Part shown: piece after piece, positions 41,004 through 56,754 of the stretch
Position numbering within the stretch: position 1 is the first letter of the stretch
Layout of the letters: each line of letters opens with the position of its first letter
NCBI GenBank assembly: GCA_016715865.1
Contig: JADJXM010000018.1
Span: forward strand, 1 to 64,000
Reading direction: 5' to 3'
DNA: 64,000 bases
From: Acidobacteriota bacterium
GTDB taxonomy: Bacteria; Acidobacteriota; Blastocatellia; RBC074
The notes under the pieces: model-generated
Databases searched by the model: none
The model's input: the letters and a program-made list of their open reading frames with translations, nothing else
Told to the model about the DNA's origin: nothing
Position numbers and translations under genes: made by a program

Positions 41004-42479
41004 TTATGCCAGAATCCCCTTCACCACCTCGCCGTGGACATCGGTCAGTCTGAAATATCTCCCCTGATATCTGTAGGTCAGTTTGGTGTGATCGACGCCC
41101 AGCATGTGCAGTATCGTCGCATTGAGATCGAAGACGCTGACCGGGTCGCTCGCGATGTTGTAGCTGAAATCGTCGGTCTCTCCGACCGTCAGGCCGGGTT
41201 TGATGCCTCCGCCGGCGAGCCAGACGGTGAAACATCTCGGATGATGATCACGTCCGTAATTGTCCTCTGTCAGCCTGCCTTGTGAATAGACCGTCCGACC
41301 GAACTCTCCACCCCAGACGACAAGTGTGTCTTCGAGAAGTCCGCGTTCCTTGAGATCCAGAACCAGTGCGGCCGTGGCCTGATCGGTGTCGCGTGCCTGG
41401 TTACGGATCTGCTTCGGGAGGTTACCGTGCTGGTCCCAGCCGCGATGGAACAATTGAATAAAGCGAACTCCGCGTTCCGCCAGACGACGGGCGAGGATGC
41501 AATTGGCGGCAAAGGTTCCCGGTTTGCGCGCGTCGGGCCCGTATCGCTCGAAGGTCGATTCAGGTTCGCTCGTGAGGTCAGTCAGCTCAGGCACTGATGA
41601 CTGCATTCTGAAAGCCATCTCGTATTGTGCGATACGCGAAACGATCTCGGGATCACCATAATCTGCGGCATTTTTCCTGTTCAATGCGGCCAGATCGTCA
41701 AGGAACCGCCGCCGCATTCCGGGTGCTATACCTTTCGGATTCGAGAGGTATAGCACCGGGTCGGGCCCGTTATGAAATTTCACACCCTGATAGCGAGACG
41801 GCAGAAAGCCGCTTCCCCACAGGCGATCGTAAAGCGGCTGATCGCCTGTGTTGCCGGTGCCGAGCGAGACCATGACGACGAATGCCGGAAGATCCTTGTT
41901 GTCGCTGCCCAGGCCGTATGCTACCCAGGCTCCCATGCTCGGCCGCCCGGCCAGTTGGAATCCGGTAAGTGCCGAGGTGATTGCCGGGTCGTGGTTGATC
42001 TGTTCGGTATACATCGAACGGATGAAACACAGCTCGTCAGCGATCTTCGCGGTGTGCGGCAGCAGTTCGCTCAGATAGGCGCCTGAATTTCCATGCCGGT
42101 TGAATTTGAAGATTGAAGGAGCCGTCGGAAAGCTGGATTGAAAAGCCGTCATACCGGTCAGGCGCTGTCCCTTGCGAATCGATTCGGGCAGGTTCTGACC
42201 TCTGTACTTTTCAAGTCCGGGTTTCGGATCGAAGAGATCGAGCTGCGATGGAGCGCCTGATTGAAACAGATAGATGATCCGTTTGGCTTTCGGCGCAAAA
42301 TGCGGGAGATCGGGCAGCCCTGCTTTCTGAGCAGACTCCTGAGGCCCCTGCAGACTGATCGCGGCGGACAGGTCCTTGCCCAGCAGGGAGGTAAGCGCAG
42401 CGGTTCCGACCCCGAGACTGAGCCGGCCGAAGAAATGGCGCCTCGTCATGCCCAGTAATCGTTCATCTATTGGGTTCAT
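41004..42479 (-). CDS. DUF1501 protein (Tat-exported, sulfatase/phosphatase-fold)
   Basis: The product has 491 residues. The N-terminus has MTRRHFFGRLSLGVGTAALT, a Tat signal. The body shows DUF1501 hallmarks: IIYLFQSGAPSQLDLFDPKP, GMTAFQSSFPTAPSIFKFNR, SMYTEQINHDPA, GRPSMGAWVAYGLGS, HRGWDQHGNL, VVWGGEFGRTVYSQ and YGRDHHPRCFTVWLAGGGIK. DUF1501 proteins are abundant in Planctomycetes and Acidobacteria, nearly always next to a DUF1553 (PSD1) protein, and have an alkaline-phosphatase-like fold; substrates are unknown. Here the DUF1553 partner is two genes upstream, with an SDR gene in between. It begins 4 bases after the SDR stop. Confidence 0.9.
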   Translation of the reverse strand: MNPIDERLLGMTRRHFFGRLSLGVGTAALTSLLGKDLSAAISLQGPQESAQKAGLPDLPHFAPKAKRIIYLFQSGAPSQLDLFDPKPGLEKYRGQNLPESIRKGQRLTGMTAFQSSFPTAPSIFKFNRHGNSGAYLSELLPHTAKIADELCFIRSMYTEQINHDPAITSALTGFQLAGRPSMGAWVAYGLGSDNKDLPAFVVMVSLGTGNTGDQPLYDRLWGSGFLPSRYQGVKFHNGPDPVLYLSNPKGIAPGMRRRFLDDLAALNRKNAADYGDPEIVSRIAQYEMAFRMQSSVPELTDLTSEPESTFERYGPDARKPGTFAANCILARRLAERGVRFIQLFHRGWDQHGNLPKQIRNQARDTDQATAALVLDLKERGLLEDTLVVWGGEFGRTVYSQGRLTEDNYGRDHHPRCFTVWLAGGGIKPGLTVGETDDFSYNIASDPVSVFDLNATILHMLGVDHTKLTYRYQGRYFRLTDVHGEVVKGILA

Positions 42480-42483
42480 CTTT

Positions 42484-43263
42484 TTACCTGAGCGAATGAT
42501 TTGCGATCAGCATCCCGCCATCGAGGCAGATAACCTGCCCGGTCATGAGATCCGATCCCGTGATGATTCCGAGTATCGTCGACGCGACATCCTCCGGCTG
42601 CAGAACCCTGCCCAGCGGAACGCTCTGCTCGGTTCGTTCTTTCGCCTTCAGATATGTCTCTTCGCCAAGCCCGTCTTTCAGCCAGCGCGTTGCGATGAAA
42701 CCCGGTGCAACGGCATTGACTCGGACTTTCGGCGCAAAGACGCGCGCCAGCGTAACGGTCATATTGTTAAGCGCGGCTTTCGAAGCGCAATAAGGAATCG
42801 AACTGCCGACTCCTCCCAGTCCGGCCACACTCGAGACATTGACGATCTCGCCGTCGCCTGAATCCAGCAACAGCGCTTTCGCAGCGCGAGTGACCTGAAA
42901 CGCCCCGATAACATTGGTCGAGAGGATCTTCATCCAGTCATCCATGGAAACGGCATCGAGATCATCGTGGCGAATGAAAGATGTAGTCGCCGCGTTGTTG
43001 ATCAGAATATCCAGCCGTCCGAATTCGCGCCCGGCAGCCTCTGCCATTTTGCGGCATGCATGATCGTCGGAGACATCGGCCTGGAAGGCGATGCCCTTCA
43101 CTCCGAGTGATGCGACTTCGGCTGCCGTCTGTTCGGCATCCGTTTTCGACCGGCTGTAATTGACCATGACGGAACATCCGCGTCTGGCCAGTTCGATCGC
43201 CGTCGCTCGGCCGACTCCGGTGCCTCCGCCCGTGACGATCGCCGCTTTGCCTGCTATTTCCAT
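42484..43263 (-). CDS. Short-chain dehydrogenase/reductase (FabG-like)
   Basis: The 259-residue classical SDR has the NAD(P) motif VTGGGTGVGRATAIELARRG, the NNAA motif (LDILINNAATT), the catalytic Ser in VNVSSVAGLGG and the YCASK active site. The tail has VNAVAPGFIATRW and TGQVICLDGG. Arg and Ser after the second strand (NYSRSKTDAEQ) favour NADP(H). FabG-like enzymes reduce 3-oxoacyl groups, but many act on sugars or steroids and the substrate cannot be told. Its place between DUF1553 and DUF1501, downstream of MaoC and DUF2889 genes, hints at a catabolic unit handling CoA or sugar intermediates. Confidence 0.9.
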   Translation of the reverse strand: MEIAGKAAIVTGGGTGVGRATAIELARRGCSVMVNYSRSKTDAEQTAAEVASLGVKGIAFQADVSDDHACRKMAEAAGREFGRLDILINNAATTSFIRHDDLDAVSMDDWMKILSTNVIGAFQVTRAAKALLLDSGDGEIVNVSSVAGLGGVGSSIPYCASKAALNNMTVTLARVFAPKVRVNAVAPGFIATRWLKDGLGEETYLKAKERTEQSVPLGRVLQPEDVASTILGIITGSDLMTGQVICLDGGMLIANHSLR

Positions 43264-43291
43264 TGTCAGCTCTCCAGTTTGTTCATCAAGA

Positions 43292-43488
43292 GGAATTCAT
43301 CCAGGAAGAAAAGAAGTTTATCCACTAAGGACACGAAGAAGCACAAATAAAATAAAGATGACAATAAGATTTAGAATTGATGATTTCTCTATCGGAATGT
43401 GTTGCTTTGTTTATTCTTTGTGCTTCTTCGTGTCCTTAGTGGATGAATTCTTCATTGTGGATAACTTCTTTTCTTCCTGGATGAATTC

Positions 43489-43491
<3 letters not shown>
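43292..43491. repeat. Inverted repeat with TTCATCCAGGAAGAA and TCCACTAAGGACACGAAG modules
   Basis: The left arm (43292-43350) contains GAATTCATCCAGGAAGAAAA and TCCACTAAGGACACGAAGAA. The right arm (about 43411-43491) holds the complement, including CTTCGTGTCCTTAGTGGATG, and runs into the 3' end of the DUF1553 gene. It fills the 225-base gap between the DUF1553 and SDR genes, inside a presumed operon. Confidence 0.8.
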
Positions 43492-46800
<3,309 letters not shown>

Positions 46801-46828
46801 GCTTGTTTGTTTCCTGGTAACTCCGGAG

Positions 46829-47746
46829 CTATGACTGCACGAATTTGAAGAGGCGCAGGCAATCGATGGAAAGATCGAATAGATGGGTGCAGCCGCCGGC
46901 GCCACCAATTCGATCGGCAAATTGCAGAATGAACCCCTCACTGACTCGCATTCCATCGAGGCCTGAGGTGCGGAGTTGTGCATCTTCGCAGATCCCGTGA
47001 TAGGGCAATCGCAGGCCTTCGCTCGACGCATTTGCAATCACCCCGTCGGCGTTCAGATCAAATGCGACGTTAATCTCGTGGATCCTGTCGTCCATCGCGC
47101 TTTGACACCGGTAACCGTTCCCCGCGAGAGCGATCGACAATCGTTTGCCGCGCCAGAAAACACGGTTGTCCCCTGGCTTCGGCCGCGTGATCTGCGGGTC
47201 GAATCCGCAACGCACCTCACGCGACTTGAAGAGCGCTTCTGATTCATCGCGATAAGTGTAGCAGGAGTTGATCAGATCGGTCATATAGGCGCGGTCCTTG
47301 CGCCATGCGGCATAGGCTTGATCCGTCTGCCCCTCGGACGATACGGCGAACCTGTCATCGAATTCAGGTGGAAACTGATAGACCTGCTGGCTGATGCGCG
47401 CCATCTCGATAGCAAGAAAAAGGTGTTCCTGACGACCTGGCAGATCACCCAGTTCGTTCAGGATACGCTTTGAAAACCCTCGACCGATGCGAACACCACC
47501 GATGCCGGCATAGCGATAACATAGATCAGGATCGAACTGATCTTCGCCCCCGCGCAACTGGCTGGCTCGGGCCTCTGTTACCTCATAGCCGGGCGTCGTC
47601 ACCTTCCAGACGTGTTCGAATTCGAACCGGTGATCGGACATGCGCCCGCGAACCAGCAGCTCGCTTTCCGAGAGAACGTCGATTTCCGCGTCGAATGTCC
47701 TTACGTATTCATCTTGTTCAGCCGGCACAGATAGCTCGACAGGCAT
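46829..47746 (-). CDS. DUF2889 domain protein
   Basis: The cytoplasmic protein has 305 residues. The C-terminal part shows the DUF2889 pattern: MDDRIHEINVAFDLNADGVI, LPYHGICEDAQLRTSGLDGM, RVSEGFILQFADRIGGAGGC and THLFDLSID. An N-terminal stretch (TFDAEIDVLSESELLVRGRM) is also family-like, and about 100 residues in the middle are more variable. The biochemical role of DUF2889 is not established. It lies 20 bases after the MaoC gene and 28 bases before the DUF1553 start, consistent with one transcript. Confidence 0.75.
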   Translation of the reverse strand: MPVELSVPAEQDEYVRTFDAEIDVLSESELLVRGRMSDHRFEFEHVWKVTTPGYEVTEARASQLRGGEDQFDPDLCYRYAGIGGVRIGRGFSKRILNELGDLPGRQEHLFLAIEMARISQQVYQFPPEFDDRFAVSSEGQTDQAYAAWRKDRAYMTDLINSCYTYRDESEALFKSREVRCGFDPQITRPKPGDNRVFWRGKRLSIALAGNGYRCQSAMDDRIHEINVAFDLNADGVIANASSEGLRLPYHGICEDAQLRTSGLDGMRVSEGFILQFADRIGGAGGCTHLFDLSIDCLRLFKFVQS

Positions 47747-47766
47747 GGCTATAACCCCTCAGATCA

Positions 47767-48231
47767 TCAATTGTACTGGCGCAACAGCCACTCTGCGACA
47801 CAACAGGGTTTATCCCCGCCCTCGCGCTCGACCAACACACTCCACACCAGCTGAAGTCCGTCGGGGATATCCTCGACCGATTGCAGAGTAGCCCTCGCCC
47901 TGATCCTCGCGCCTGACGGCACCGGTGACGGAAAGCGCACCTTGTTCAAACCGTAATTGATTCCCATTTTTGCCGGGATTCTGACTCGCACCGTCTGCTT
48001 CATCAGATAGCTCAACAATGAGAGGGTTAGAAAGCCGTGAGCGATGGTCGTACCGTATGGCGATTCTGTCCGGGCGCGATCCTGATCGACGTGAATCCAT
48101 TGATGGTCGCCAGTCGCCTCGGCGAACATGTTGATCCGCTCCTGCGACACTTCGATCCAGTCTCCGACATTAACCTCCTGGCCGATGAGCGAATGTAGTT
48201 CCTCGAGACCGGTTATTTCTCTGACGGGCAT
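47767..48231 (-). CDS. MaoC-like (R)-specific enoyl-CoA hydratase
   Basis: The 154-residue hot-dog-fold protein has the hydratase 2 motif: FAEATGDHQWIHVDQDRA followed by PYGTTIAHGFLTLSLLSYL, in which the Asp-His pair is catalytic. Such enzymes hydrate trans-2-enoyl-CoA or form part of larger dehydratases. The start ATG 48231 is set by AAGGAG 6 bases upstream; the frame upstream of it runs into non-conserved sequence. It is the first gene of the minus-strand run MaoC, DUF2889, DUF1553, SDR, DUF1501. MaoC with an SDR could supply hydration and oxidation steps of an acyl-CoA route, which is inference. Confidence 0.88.
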   Translation of the reverse strand: MPVREITGLEELHSLIGQEVNVGDWIEVSQERINMFAEATGDHQWIHVDQDRARTESPYGTTIAHGFLTLSLLSYLMKQTVRVRIPAKMGINYGLNKVRFPSPVPSGARIRARATLQSVEDIPDGLQLVWSVLVEREGGDKPCCVAEWLLRQYN

Positions 48232-48454
48232 GGCAGCTCCTTGATTTTCGATCCGCTTGTTTTCTTGTTTTGAGAGAAAGAGAAATGCTCGTCTTAAAAG
48301 CAGTCTGGATTCTAACAATGACGACTGACAACTCCAAGAAGTTTGGTGGAATTCGGACCCGCTTGCGTTGGTCATCGGCTCAGGTGTAGGCTATTTTTTT
48401 CCGCAACCGTCAACTCTGTGTCATCAATCTGGATCATCAATGGGAGCGCATAAA

Positions 48455-49198
48455 ATGAAACGATTCGTCTATCCAATTCATCGGCCGATATTGGCAATGG
48501 TCTGTCTGGCATTAATAGCAACGATCTCATCGGCCGCATCGGCGCAAAACGGCAATGCGACCGGCGCCTGGGATGTTGTGCTCAACACACCGGGCGGAGC
48601 CAGAAATCTCAAAGCCGTCTTCAATCTGGATGGCGGCAAGCTCACGGGCGAGATCAAACGAGAAGGCGCGTCGGCCGGCGAACCGGGCGGCCTGCCACTC
48701 ACAGGCAAGGTCAACGGCAACGAGATCGAATTCTCGTACACCGTCAAATATCAGGACAATGACCTGATGATCACCATGACCGGCAAGATCGATGGCGATT
48801 CGATGTCAGGGACGGCCAGTTTCGGCGGATTCGCCGAGGATACCTGGAGCGCCAAACGCGCGTCCGGCTCAGCTCCGGCAGCAGCCGCAACCCAGGCAGG
48901 AACCATCGATGTCTCCGGCGACTGGGAGGTTCAGGTCGAGACCGATGCCGGCTCGGGTTCGCCTTCATTCACTTTCAAACAAGAAGGCGAAAAGCTGACA
49001 GGAAACTACAAGGGCCTGCTCGGCGAGTCGCAATTGACCGGATCGGTCAAGGGAGACAAGATCGAATTCTCCTTCAAGGTGAGCGGCCAGATCGAAGGAA
49101 CCGTCGTTTATACCGGCACCACCGATGGAAAGACGATGAAGGGCAAAGTAAATCTCGGTGGCGCCGCCGAAGGTACTTTTACCGGCAGGAAGAAATAA
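48455..49198 (+). CDS. Secreted protein with two internal beta-rich repeats
   Basis: The product has 247 residues. A signal peptide (ILAMVCLALIATISSAASA) is followed by two related domains of about 95 residues: NATGAWDVVLNTPGGARNLK to about 140, and IDVSGDWEVQVETDAGSGSP to the end. Both share the order W-x-V, KLTGE or KLTGN, LTGKVNGNEIEFSY or LTGSVKGDKIEFSF, T-G-x-x-x-G and MSGTASFGG or MKGKVNLGG, which suggests a duplicated beta-barrel or beta-sandwich of lipocalin-like character. An Ala/Pro linker (SGSAPAAAATQA) joins them. ATG 48455 has GGGAG 8 bases upstream. I do not recognise a named family. Confidence 0.7.
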   Translation: MKRFVYPIHRPILAMVCLALIATISSAASAQNGNATGAWDVVLNTPGGARNLKAVFNLDGGKLTGEIKREGASAGEPGGLPLTGKVNGNEIEFSYTVKYQDNDLMITMTGKIDGDSMSGTASFGGFAEDTWSAKRASGSAPAAAATQAGTIDVSGDWEVQVETDAGSGSPSFTFKQEGEKLTGNYKGLLGESQLTGSVKGDKIEFSFKVSGQIEGTVVYTGTTDGKTMKGKVNLGGAAEGTFTGRKK

Positions 49199-49344
49199 GC
49201 ATGATGCATCATTTTGAGAGTGCCGGGTCGGCATTGTAGTATTCAACCTTGATTATACTTTACCGCCCGATCGAGCCTGAGCCATCAGCGATGGCCACGG
49301 CAGACCTGTTCATCAACTGAGAAAAACGGAGGATAGCAACAAAT

Positions 49345-49731
49345 ATGAGTTCGAGAATTAAATTCGTCGCTGCGTGCTGCGCATTGATCGCGGTCTTTAC
49401 GGCCGGCGTCGTCATGGGTCAGAACAAGTTCGGTCAGCCGAAATCGGTACTTCACATCATCACCGTCAAATGGAAAGCCGATTCGACAGCAGAACAACAG
49501 CAGAAGGCGATCGAGGGTGTGAAGATGATGGCGGCCAAAATCCCCGGCGTCACCAATGTCTATCTCCGAACCGTCAAGGTTCAGCCGGGCGACTACAACA
49601 ACGTCATCGTCATGGAGTTCAAGGACGAAGCCGCTTTTGCGGCCTATGCCGATCATCCCGCGCACCGTGACTGGGAGAAACTCTACATTCCAATTCGCGG
49701 TGAGAGCCGGACTCACGACGTGAGCAACTGA
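49345..49731 (+). CDS. Exported Dabb-family (stress-responsive alpha/beta barrel) protein
   Basis: The product has 128 residues. The N-terminal hydrophobic segment (VAACCALIAVFTAGVVMG) is a signal peptide or anchor. The rest fits the Dabb domain: VLHIITVKWKADSTAEQQQK, MMAAKIPGVTNVYLRT, NNVIVMEFKDEAAFAAYADH and then PAHRDW (the HPxH-like helix). Dabb proteins are dimeric ferredoxin-like barrels; some are polyketide cyclases, most have unknown roles, and exported versions are frequent in Acidobacteria and Planctomycetes. GGAGG lies 11 bases before the ATG. It stands alone. Confidence 0.82.
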   Translation: MSSRIKFVAACCALIAVFTAGVVMGQNKFGQPKSVLHIITVKWKADSTAEQQQKAIEGVKMMAAKIPGVTNVYLRTVKVQPGDYNNVIVMEFKDEAAFAAYADHPAHRDWEKLYIPIRGESRTHDVSN

Positions 49732-49816
49732 TCATCGCAATGATATTGGGGGCAGAGGATGTTCTTTACAGTGCACCCTCTGCTCCTGCCTGACAGCTTG
49801 CCGGCTGACGTTCCTC

Positions 49817-51106
<1,290 letters not shown>

Positions 51107-51117
51107 AACGCCAAGGC

Positions 51118-53022
<1,905 letters not shown>

Positions 53023-53230
53023 GACGCTATCATGTCCAGAATTGTCAGCCCGAAGTATGCGACCTCAAGACACAATCTGTAAACCATGTTAATCCTGCCC
53101 TCATCTCGACAATGACGGGGAGGTTGGGTTAGCATGCCCGCTTAGTGAATGACTTATCCGCCCCCTGCGGGAAGAAGCCTGAGTCCGCAGACCTGTCAAA
53201 TAAATGACTGAAAGAAGAGCATATTTAAAG

Positions 53231-54490
53231 ATGGAAAAATATCATTATCGAGCTCTCTCCGAATCGGATCCGGAAATATATACCGCCATTCGGAACGAAA
53301 CGAAGCGCCAGCAAGAGGGACTGGAGCTGATCGCTTCTGAGAATTTTGTATCGGAAGCCGTCCTCGATGCCGCCGGTTCTGTCTTCACCAACAAGTATGC
53401 CGAAGGCTATCCCGGCCGCAGGTATTACGGCGGATGCGAATACACTGATGTCGTCGAGACTCTGGCGATCGAGCGCGCAAAAGCCCTTTTCGGAGCTGAG
53501 CACGTCAACGTACAGCCACATTCGGGCAGCCAGGCCAACATTGCGGTCTATCTCAGCGCGTGCCAGCACGGTGACACGATCATGGGCATGGACCTGTCGC
53601 ACGGTGGTCACCTGACTCACGGCCATCCGCTGAATTTCTCGGGCAAAAGCTTCAAGGTGGTTTCGTACAAAGTCAAAAAGGACGATGAAACGATCGATTA
53701 TGACCAGATGGAGGCGCTGGCGAACGAGCACAAGCCCAGGCTGATCATATGCGGCGCGTCGGCCTATTCGAGAATCATCGATTTCGAGCGCATCGCCCGA
53801 ATAGCCCACAGCGTCGGAGCCCTGGTCATGGCCGATATCGCGCACATCGCCGGTATGGTCGCCGTCGGACTGCATCCCTCGCCCGTTGCTCATTGCGACT
53901 TCGTGACTACGACAACCCACAAGACCCTGCGCGGCCCGCGTGGAGGCATGATCATGTGCAAAGAGCAGTTCGCCAGGGATGTCGACAGAAACGTCTTCCC
54001 AGGCACTCAGGGCGGCCCGCTGGTCCACATCATTGCTGCCAAGGCAGTCGCCTTCAAGGAAGCCTTGCAGCCCGATTTCAAGTCGTATCAGGAGCAGGTC
54101 CTGCGAAACGCATCGGCAATGGCCAATGCACTTGGCGAAGAAGGATTCAGGATCGTTTCCGGCGGCACAGACAACCACCTCTTCCTGCTCGACGTGTTTT
54201 CAAAGGGCATCATCGGAAAGGATGCCGAAAAAGCCCTCGAGGCCGCTCATATCACCGTCAACAAGAATACTATTCCTTTCGATACGAATCCGCCGATGAA
54301 AGCCAGCGGAATCCGCATCGGCACTCCCGCGGTGACGACACGCGGAATGAAGGAAGAAGAGATGCGCAAAATTGCAGGGCTGATCGCTGAAGTCCTACAC
54401 GCGCACGAGGATCCGGCCGTCCGACAGAAAGTCTCGACCGACGTCAAGACGCTGACTGCTGACTTTCCACTCTATGCCAGCAGGCTGTAA
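53231..54490 (+). CDS. glyA: Serine hydroxymethyltransferase
   Basis: The 419-residue PLP enzyme converts serine and tetrahydrofolate to glycine and methylene-THF. Family signatures are ELIASENFVSEAVLDAAGSV, NKYAEGYPGRRYYGGCEYTD, QPHSGSQANIAVY, DIAHIAGMVAVGLHPSP and the PLP-lysine motif VTTTTHKTLRGPRGGMI. The end has IRIGTPAVTTRGMKEEEM. ATG 53231 (MEKYHYRAL) gives the usual length; ATG 53204 would add nine residues without a ribosome site. The 5' region (53023-53230) holds a small CTGCGG/CCGCAG hairpin at 53165-53190 and nothing else that I can name. The stop abuts a GTTTCCA repeat. Confidence 0.96.
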   Translation: MEKYHYRALSESDPEIYTAIRNETKRQQEGLELIASENFVSEAVLDAAGSVFTNKYAEGYPGRRYYGGCEYTDVVETLAIERAKALFGAEHVNVQPHSGSQANIAVYLSACQHGDTIMGMDLSHGGHLTHGHPLNFSGKSFKVVSYKVKKDDETIDYDQMEALANEHKPRLIICGASAYSRIIDFERIARIAHSVGALVMADIAHIAGMVAVGLHPSPVAHCDFVTTTTHKTLRGPRGGMIMCKEQFARDVDRNVFPGTQGGPLVHIIAAKAVAFKEALQPDFKSYQEQVLRNASAMANALGEEGFRIVSGGTDNHLFLLDVFSKGIIGKDAEKALEAAHITVNKNTIPFDTNPPMKASGIRIGTPAVTTRGMKEEEMRKIAGLIAEVLHAHEDPAVRQKVSTDVKTLTADFPLYASRL

Positions 54491-54655
54491 GAGAAGTTTC
54501 CAGTTTCCAGTAGAAGAAGTTTCCAGTTAGACACGCGCCTAATCATTTCAAGGTTGCACATTTGATAACTTTTCTGATCACCCCATCTACTGGAAACTTC
54601 TTCCCTCTGGAAACTGGAAACTTCTCTCACTGGAAACTTCTTCTCTCTGGAAACT
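54491..54655. repeat. Inverted heptamer repeat (GTTTCCA)n, copy with the conserved loop
   Basis: The left arm (54491-54530) has GTTTCCAGTTTCCAG and another unit. The right arm (about 54590-54655) has four CTGGAAACTT-type units. The loop at 54548-54588 (CATTTCAAGGTTGCA and ATAACTTTTCTGATCA) matches the loop at 2681-2721 at 36 of 41 positions by hand alignment, so both are copies of one dispersed element. It fills the gap between glyA and the next gene, ending 7 bases before its ATG. Confidence 0.88.
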
Positions 54656-54661
54656 AAAATC

Positions 54662-56635
54662 ATGCCGCCAAGCAACGATCAACCACTGGCCGTTACACTT
54701 CCTCCGTCGGAGTATCCTTACCAATTCACCGAGCTGGTCGCCTTTCGCGGTGACTTTGATGAAGCGGTGCGGCCGGGTGAGGTAGTCAATCCGAAAGGGA
54801 TAGCATATCACCGCGGACTGGACCGGCTGATCGTTTCGTTATCGCCATTCAACACGGAACTTGAAAGCCGTTCGCAGATTCTCAATGCCGTCGGCCGTGA
54901 TGGTTCGCGCGAGCGTTTCGCCACCGGATATGGGATGTATCGCCGCGTGGAATCGAAGATCGCCATCGTGCCTGATGACGGCCCGCCGGTTGCAGCCGGG
55001 TTCATTCCTGGAGAACTGTATCTGGGCCGAGGACCGCAGACCGAAATTTCACGGCTGTCGGCAAGCGGATCGGTCATTTCTGATATCTGGGTTGAATTCG
55101 GAATGGGTGGAGGGTTGTGGGGAGGCTTGTCTTTCGACACAGAGGGCGATTTCGGAGGCAGGCTCGTCGCGATGGAGGCGAATGGAAAAGTATACCTGGT
55201 CGATGCCGCGGGAGATTCAACCATGCTGGCCGATCTGCAGATGCGGCTGGAAGGCGTGGCGATCGCGCCAGTCACATTCGGACCGCTGGCCAGGCAGATC
55301 ATCATCGGAGTCGAGGGGTATAGCGATGAGGATCCGCATGGCGGAAAGATCATTGCCATTGATAAAAATGGGCAGCAAACTCTGCTGGCCAACATCGGTT
55401 ACGCGGCAGAGGATCTGCGATTCATACCGCCGCGTGGCGGGACATTTTACCAGACACAACTGGCCTTCGACCGCGAGCGCGAAAATCGCATCTTCTGCGC
55501 ACCGGCGAGCCAGTTTCTCAACCGTTTGGGCAGGATGACCGTCGTCAACGAAATGACTGGTGAATTATGGGAGGTCGCCTGGGACGGCACACGTTTCACA
55601 CAGCAACCCGTCGGCAGAGTTCCCGGTCGCTGGTCGACAGCCGGATTTTACGTCCAGGGGACTGAACTCGAATCGGGCTGCTTCGCGGTCAAACCACCAC
55701 GCATTCCGAAATGGAGCGACTGGAGACCCGTCCCCGGCAGTTTCAGGACCGAACGCTCACCGGCGGCCGCGACTGATGCCCTGGGCGACGTGGTTGTGTT
55801 CGGCAACAACGTGAGTGATCAGGAAATTTACATCAACAGCATGGACAAGGTCGACGAGCCCAACCTTTCGGCTCTTTCGGCGGATCCTGACACCAATCGG
55901 GATCCCGACACCGATCGTCAATGGTCAGGCTGGCGGCCGGATCCGCAGCGAATCGAAACACCGCACGCACTGTCGTGCGCGCTGCACAATACTCGAATGT
56001 ACGCATTCGCAGTCGATGACCAGGGTAAGATCCTGCACAAATATTACCGGTATGATGAAACAGAGCTTTCAATACAGACCTGGGAAGACGTTCCGGGAGG
56101 ACTGCTCACCAGTACATCCGTCGCATCGGCGACGGTCAACGGCCGGCTGGTGCTGAGCGCCGTTGGCGCCGATCAGCAGGTTTATCTCAACGAAATGGCC
56201 CCTGGAGGAAGATATTGGAGCGGATGGTTCAACATCCCCGGTGATGGGCACACTGATGTCACGCCGGCCGTCGTCTCTTTTCAGGACGAACTGTACATTT
56301 TCATCAAAGGCCTGACCTCGAAGCGGATCCTCGTGAAAACCCGAACAGTCGATGGATTCTGGCTGCCCTGGGCCGAGGTTCCCGGAGACGGACGAACCGA
56401 TGCGGCAATCACCGCAGTCACTTCTGACGGGCAGATATATCTGTTAGTCAAAGGAACCGATATGATGCCGTATGTCAACATCGCCAGTGAAACCGGAACC
56501 TGGAGCGGTTGGATGGCGCTGCCCAACCCGGGTGTAACCGATGCCGGTCTCGCTGCGACAGCATCAGAAAACAAGGTCTTCGTCTTCGCCAAGGGAATCG
56601 AGGATAAGCAGCTTTACGTCCGAACGACAATATGA
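54662..56635 (+). CDS. Two-part beta-propeller protein with PLL/tachylectin-like C-terminal half
   Basis: The product has 657 residues and no signal peptide is visible (starts MPPSNDQPLAVTLPPSEYPY). The first half (about 20-340) looks like a propeller with repeated strand motifs (GIAYHRGLDRLIVSLSPF, GGRLVAMEANGKVYLVDA, GGKIIAIDKNGQQTLLANIG). The second half (about 345-657) has about five W-x-x-W-x-x-V/L-P-G repeats, such as WSDWRPVPGSF, WSGWFNIPGDG, WLPWAEVPGDG and WSGWMALPNPG, each with a following I/L-Y-x-x-x-K-G strand. These resemble Photorhabdus-type (PLL) fucose-binding lectin propellers. The exact ligand is unknown. It stands alone between two repeats, and its start is placed directly after the GTTTCCA array. 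Confidence 0.7.
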   Translation: MPPSNDQPLAVTLPPSEYPYQFTELVAFRGDFDEAVRPGEVVNPKGIAYHRGLDRLIVSLSPFNTELESRSQILNAVGRDGSRERFATGYGMYRRVESKIAIVPDDGPPVAAGFIPGELYLGRGPQTEISRLSASGSVISDIWVEFGMGGGLWGGLSFDTEGDFGGRLVAMEANGKVYLVDAAGDSTMLADLQMRLEGVAIAPVTFGPLARQIIIGVEGYSDEDPHGGKIIAIDKNGQQTLLANIGYAAEDLRFIPPRGGTFYQTQLAFDRERENRIFCAPASQFLNRLGRMTVVNEMTGELWEVAWDGTRFTQQPVGRVPGRWSTAGFYVQGTELESGCFAVKPPRIPKWSDWRPVPGSFRTERSPAAATDALGDVVVFGNNVSDQEIYINSMDKVDEPNLSALSADPDTNRDPDTDRQWSGWRPDPQRIETPHALSCALHNTRMYAFAVDDQGKILHKYYRYDETELSIQTWEDVPGGLLTSTSVASATVNGRLVLSAVGADQQVYLNEMAPGGRYWSGWFNIPGDGHTDVTPAVVSFQDELYIFIKGLTSKRILVKTRTVDGFWLPWAEVPGDGRTDAAITAVTSDGQIYLLVKGTDMMPYVNIASETGTWSGWMALPNPGVTDAGLAATASENKVFVFAKGIEDKQLYVRTTI

Positions 56636-56744
<109 letters not shown>

Positions 56745-56754
56745 CTGTATGAGA

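Noticed and set aside
43456..43464. A perfect DnaA box (TTATCCACA on the minus strand), with a near match TTTATCCACT at 43317-43326, close to the gyrB/recF region
   Set aside because: Both lie in the arms of a dispersed palindrome, about 20 kb from recF-gyrB, and no cluster of boxes, AT-rich unwinding element, dnaA or dnaN is present; not an origin.
53165..53190. Hairpin in the glyA leader as a riboswitch
   Set aside because: Only a 6-bp stem is visible and no glycine, THF or SAH riboswitch core motif was recognised.
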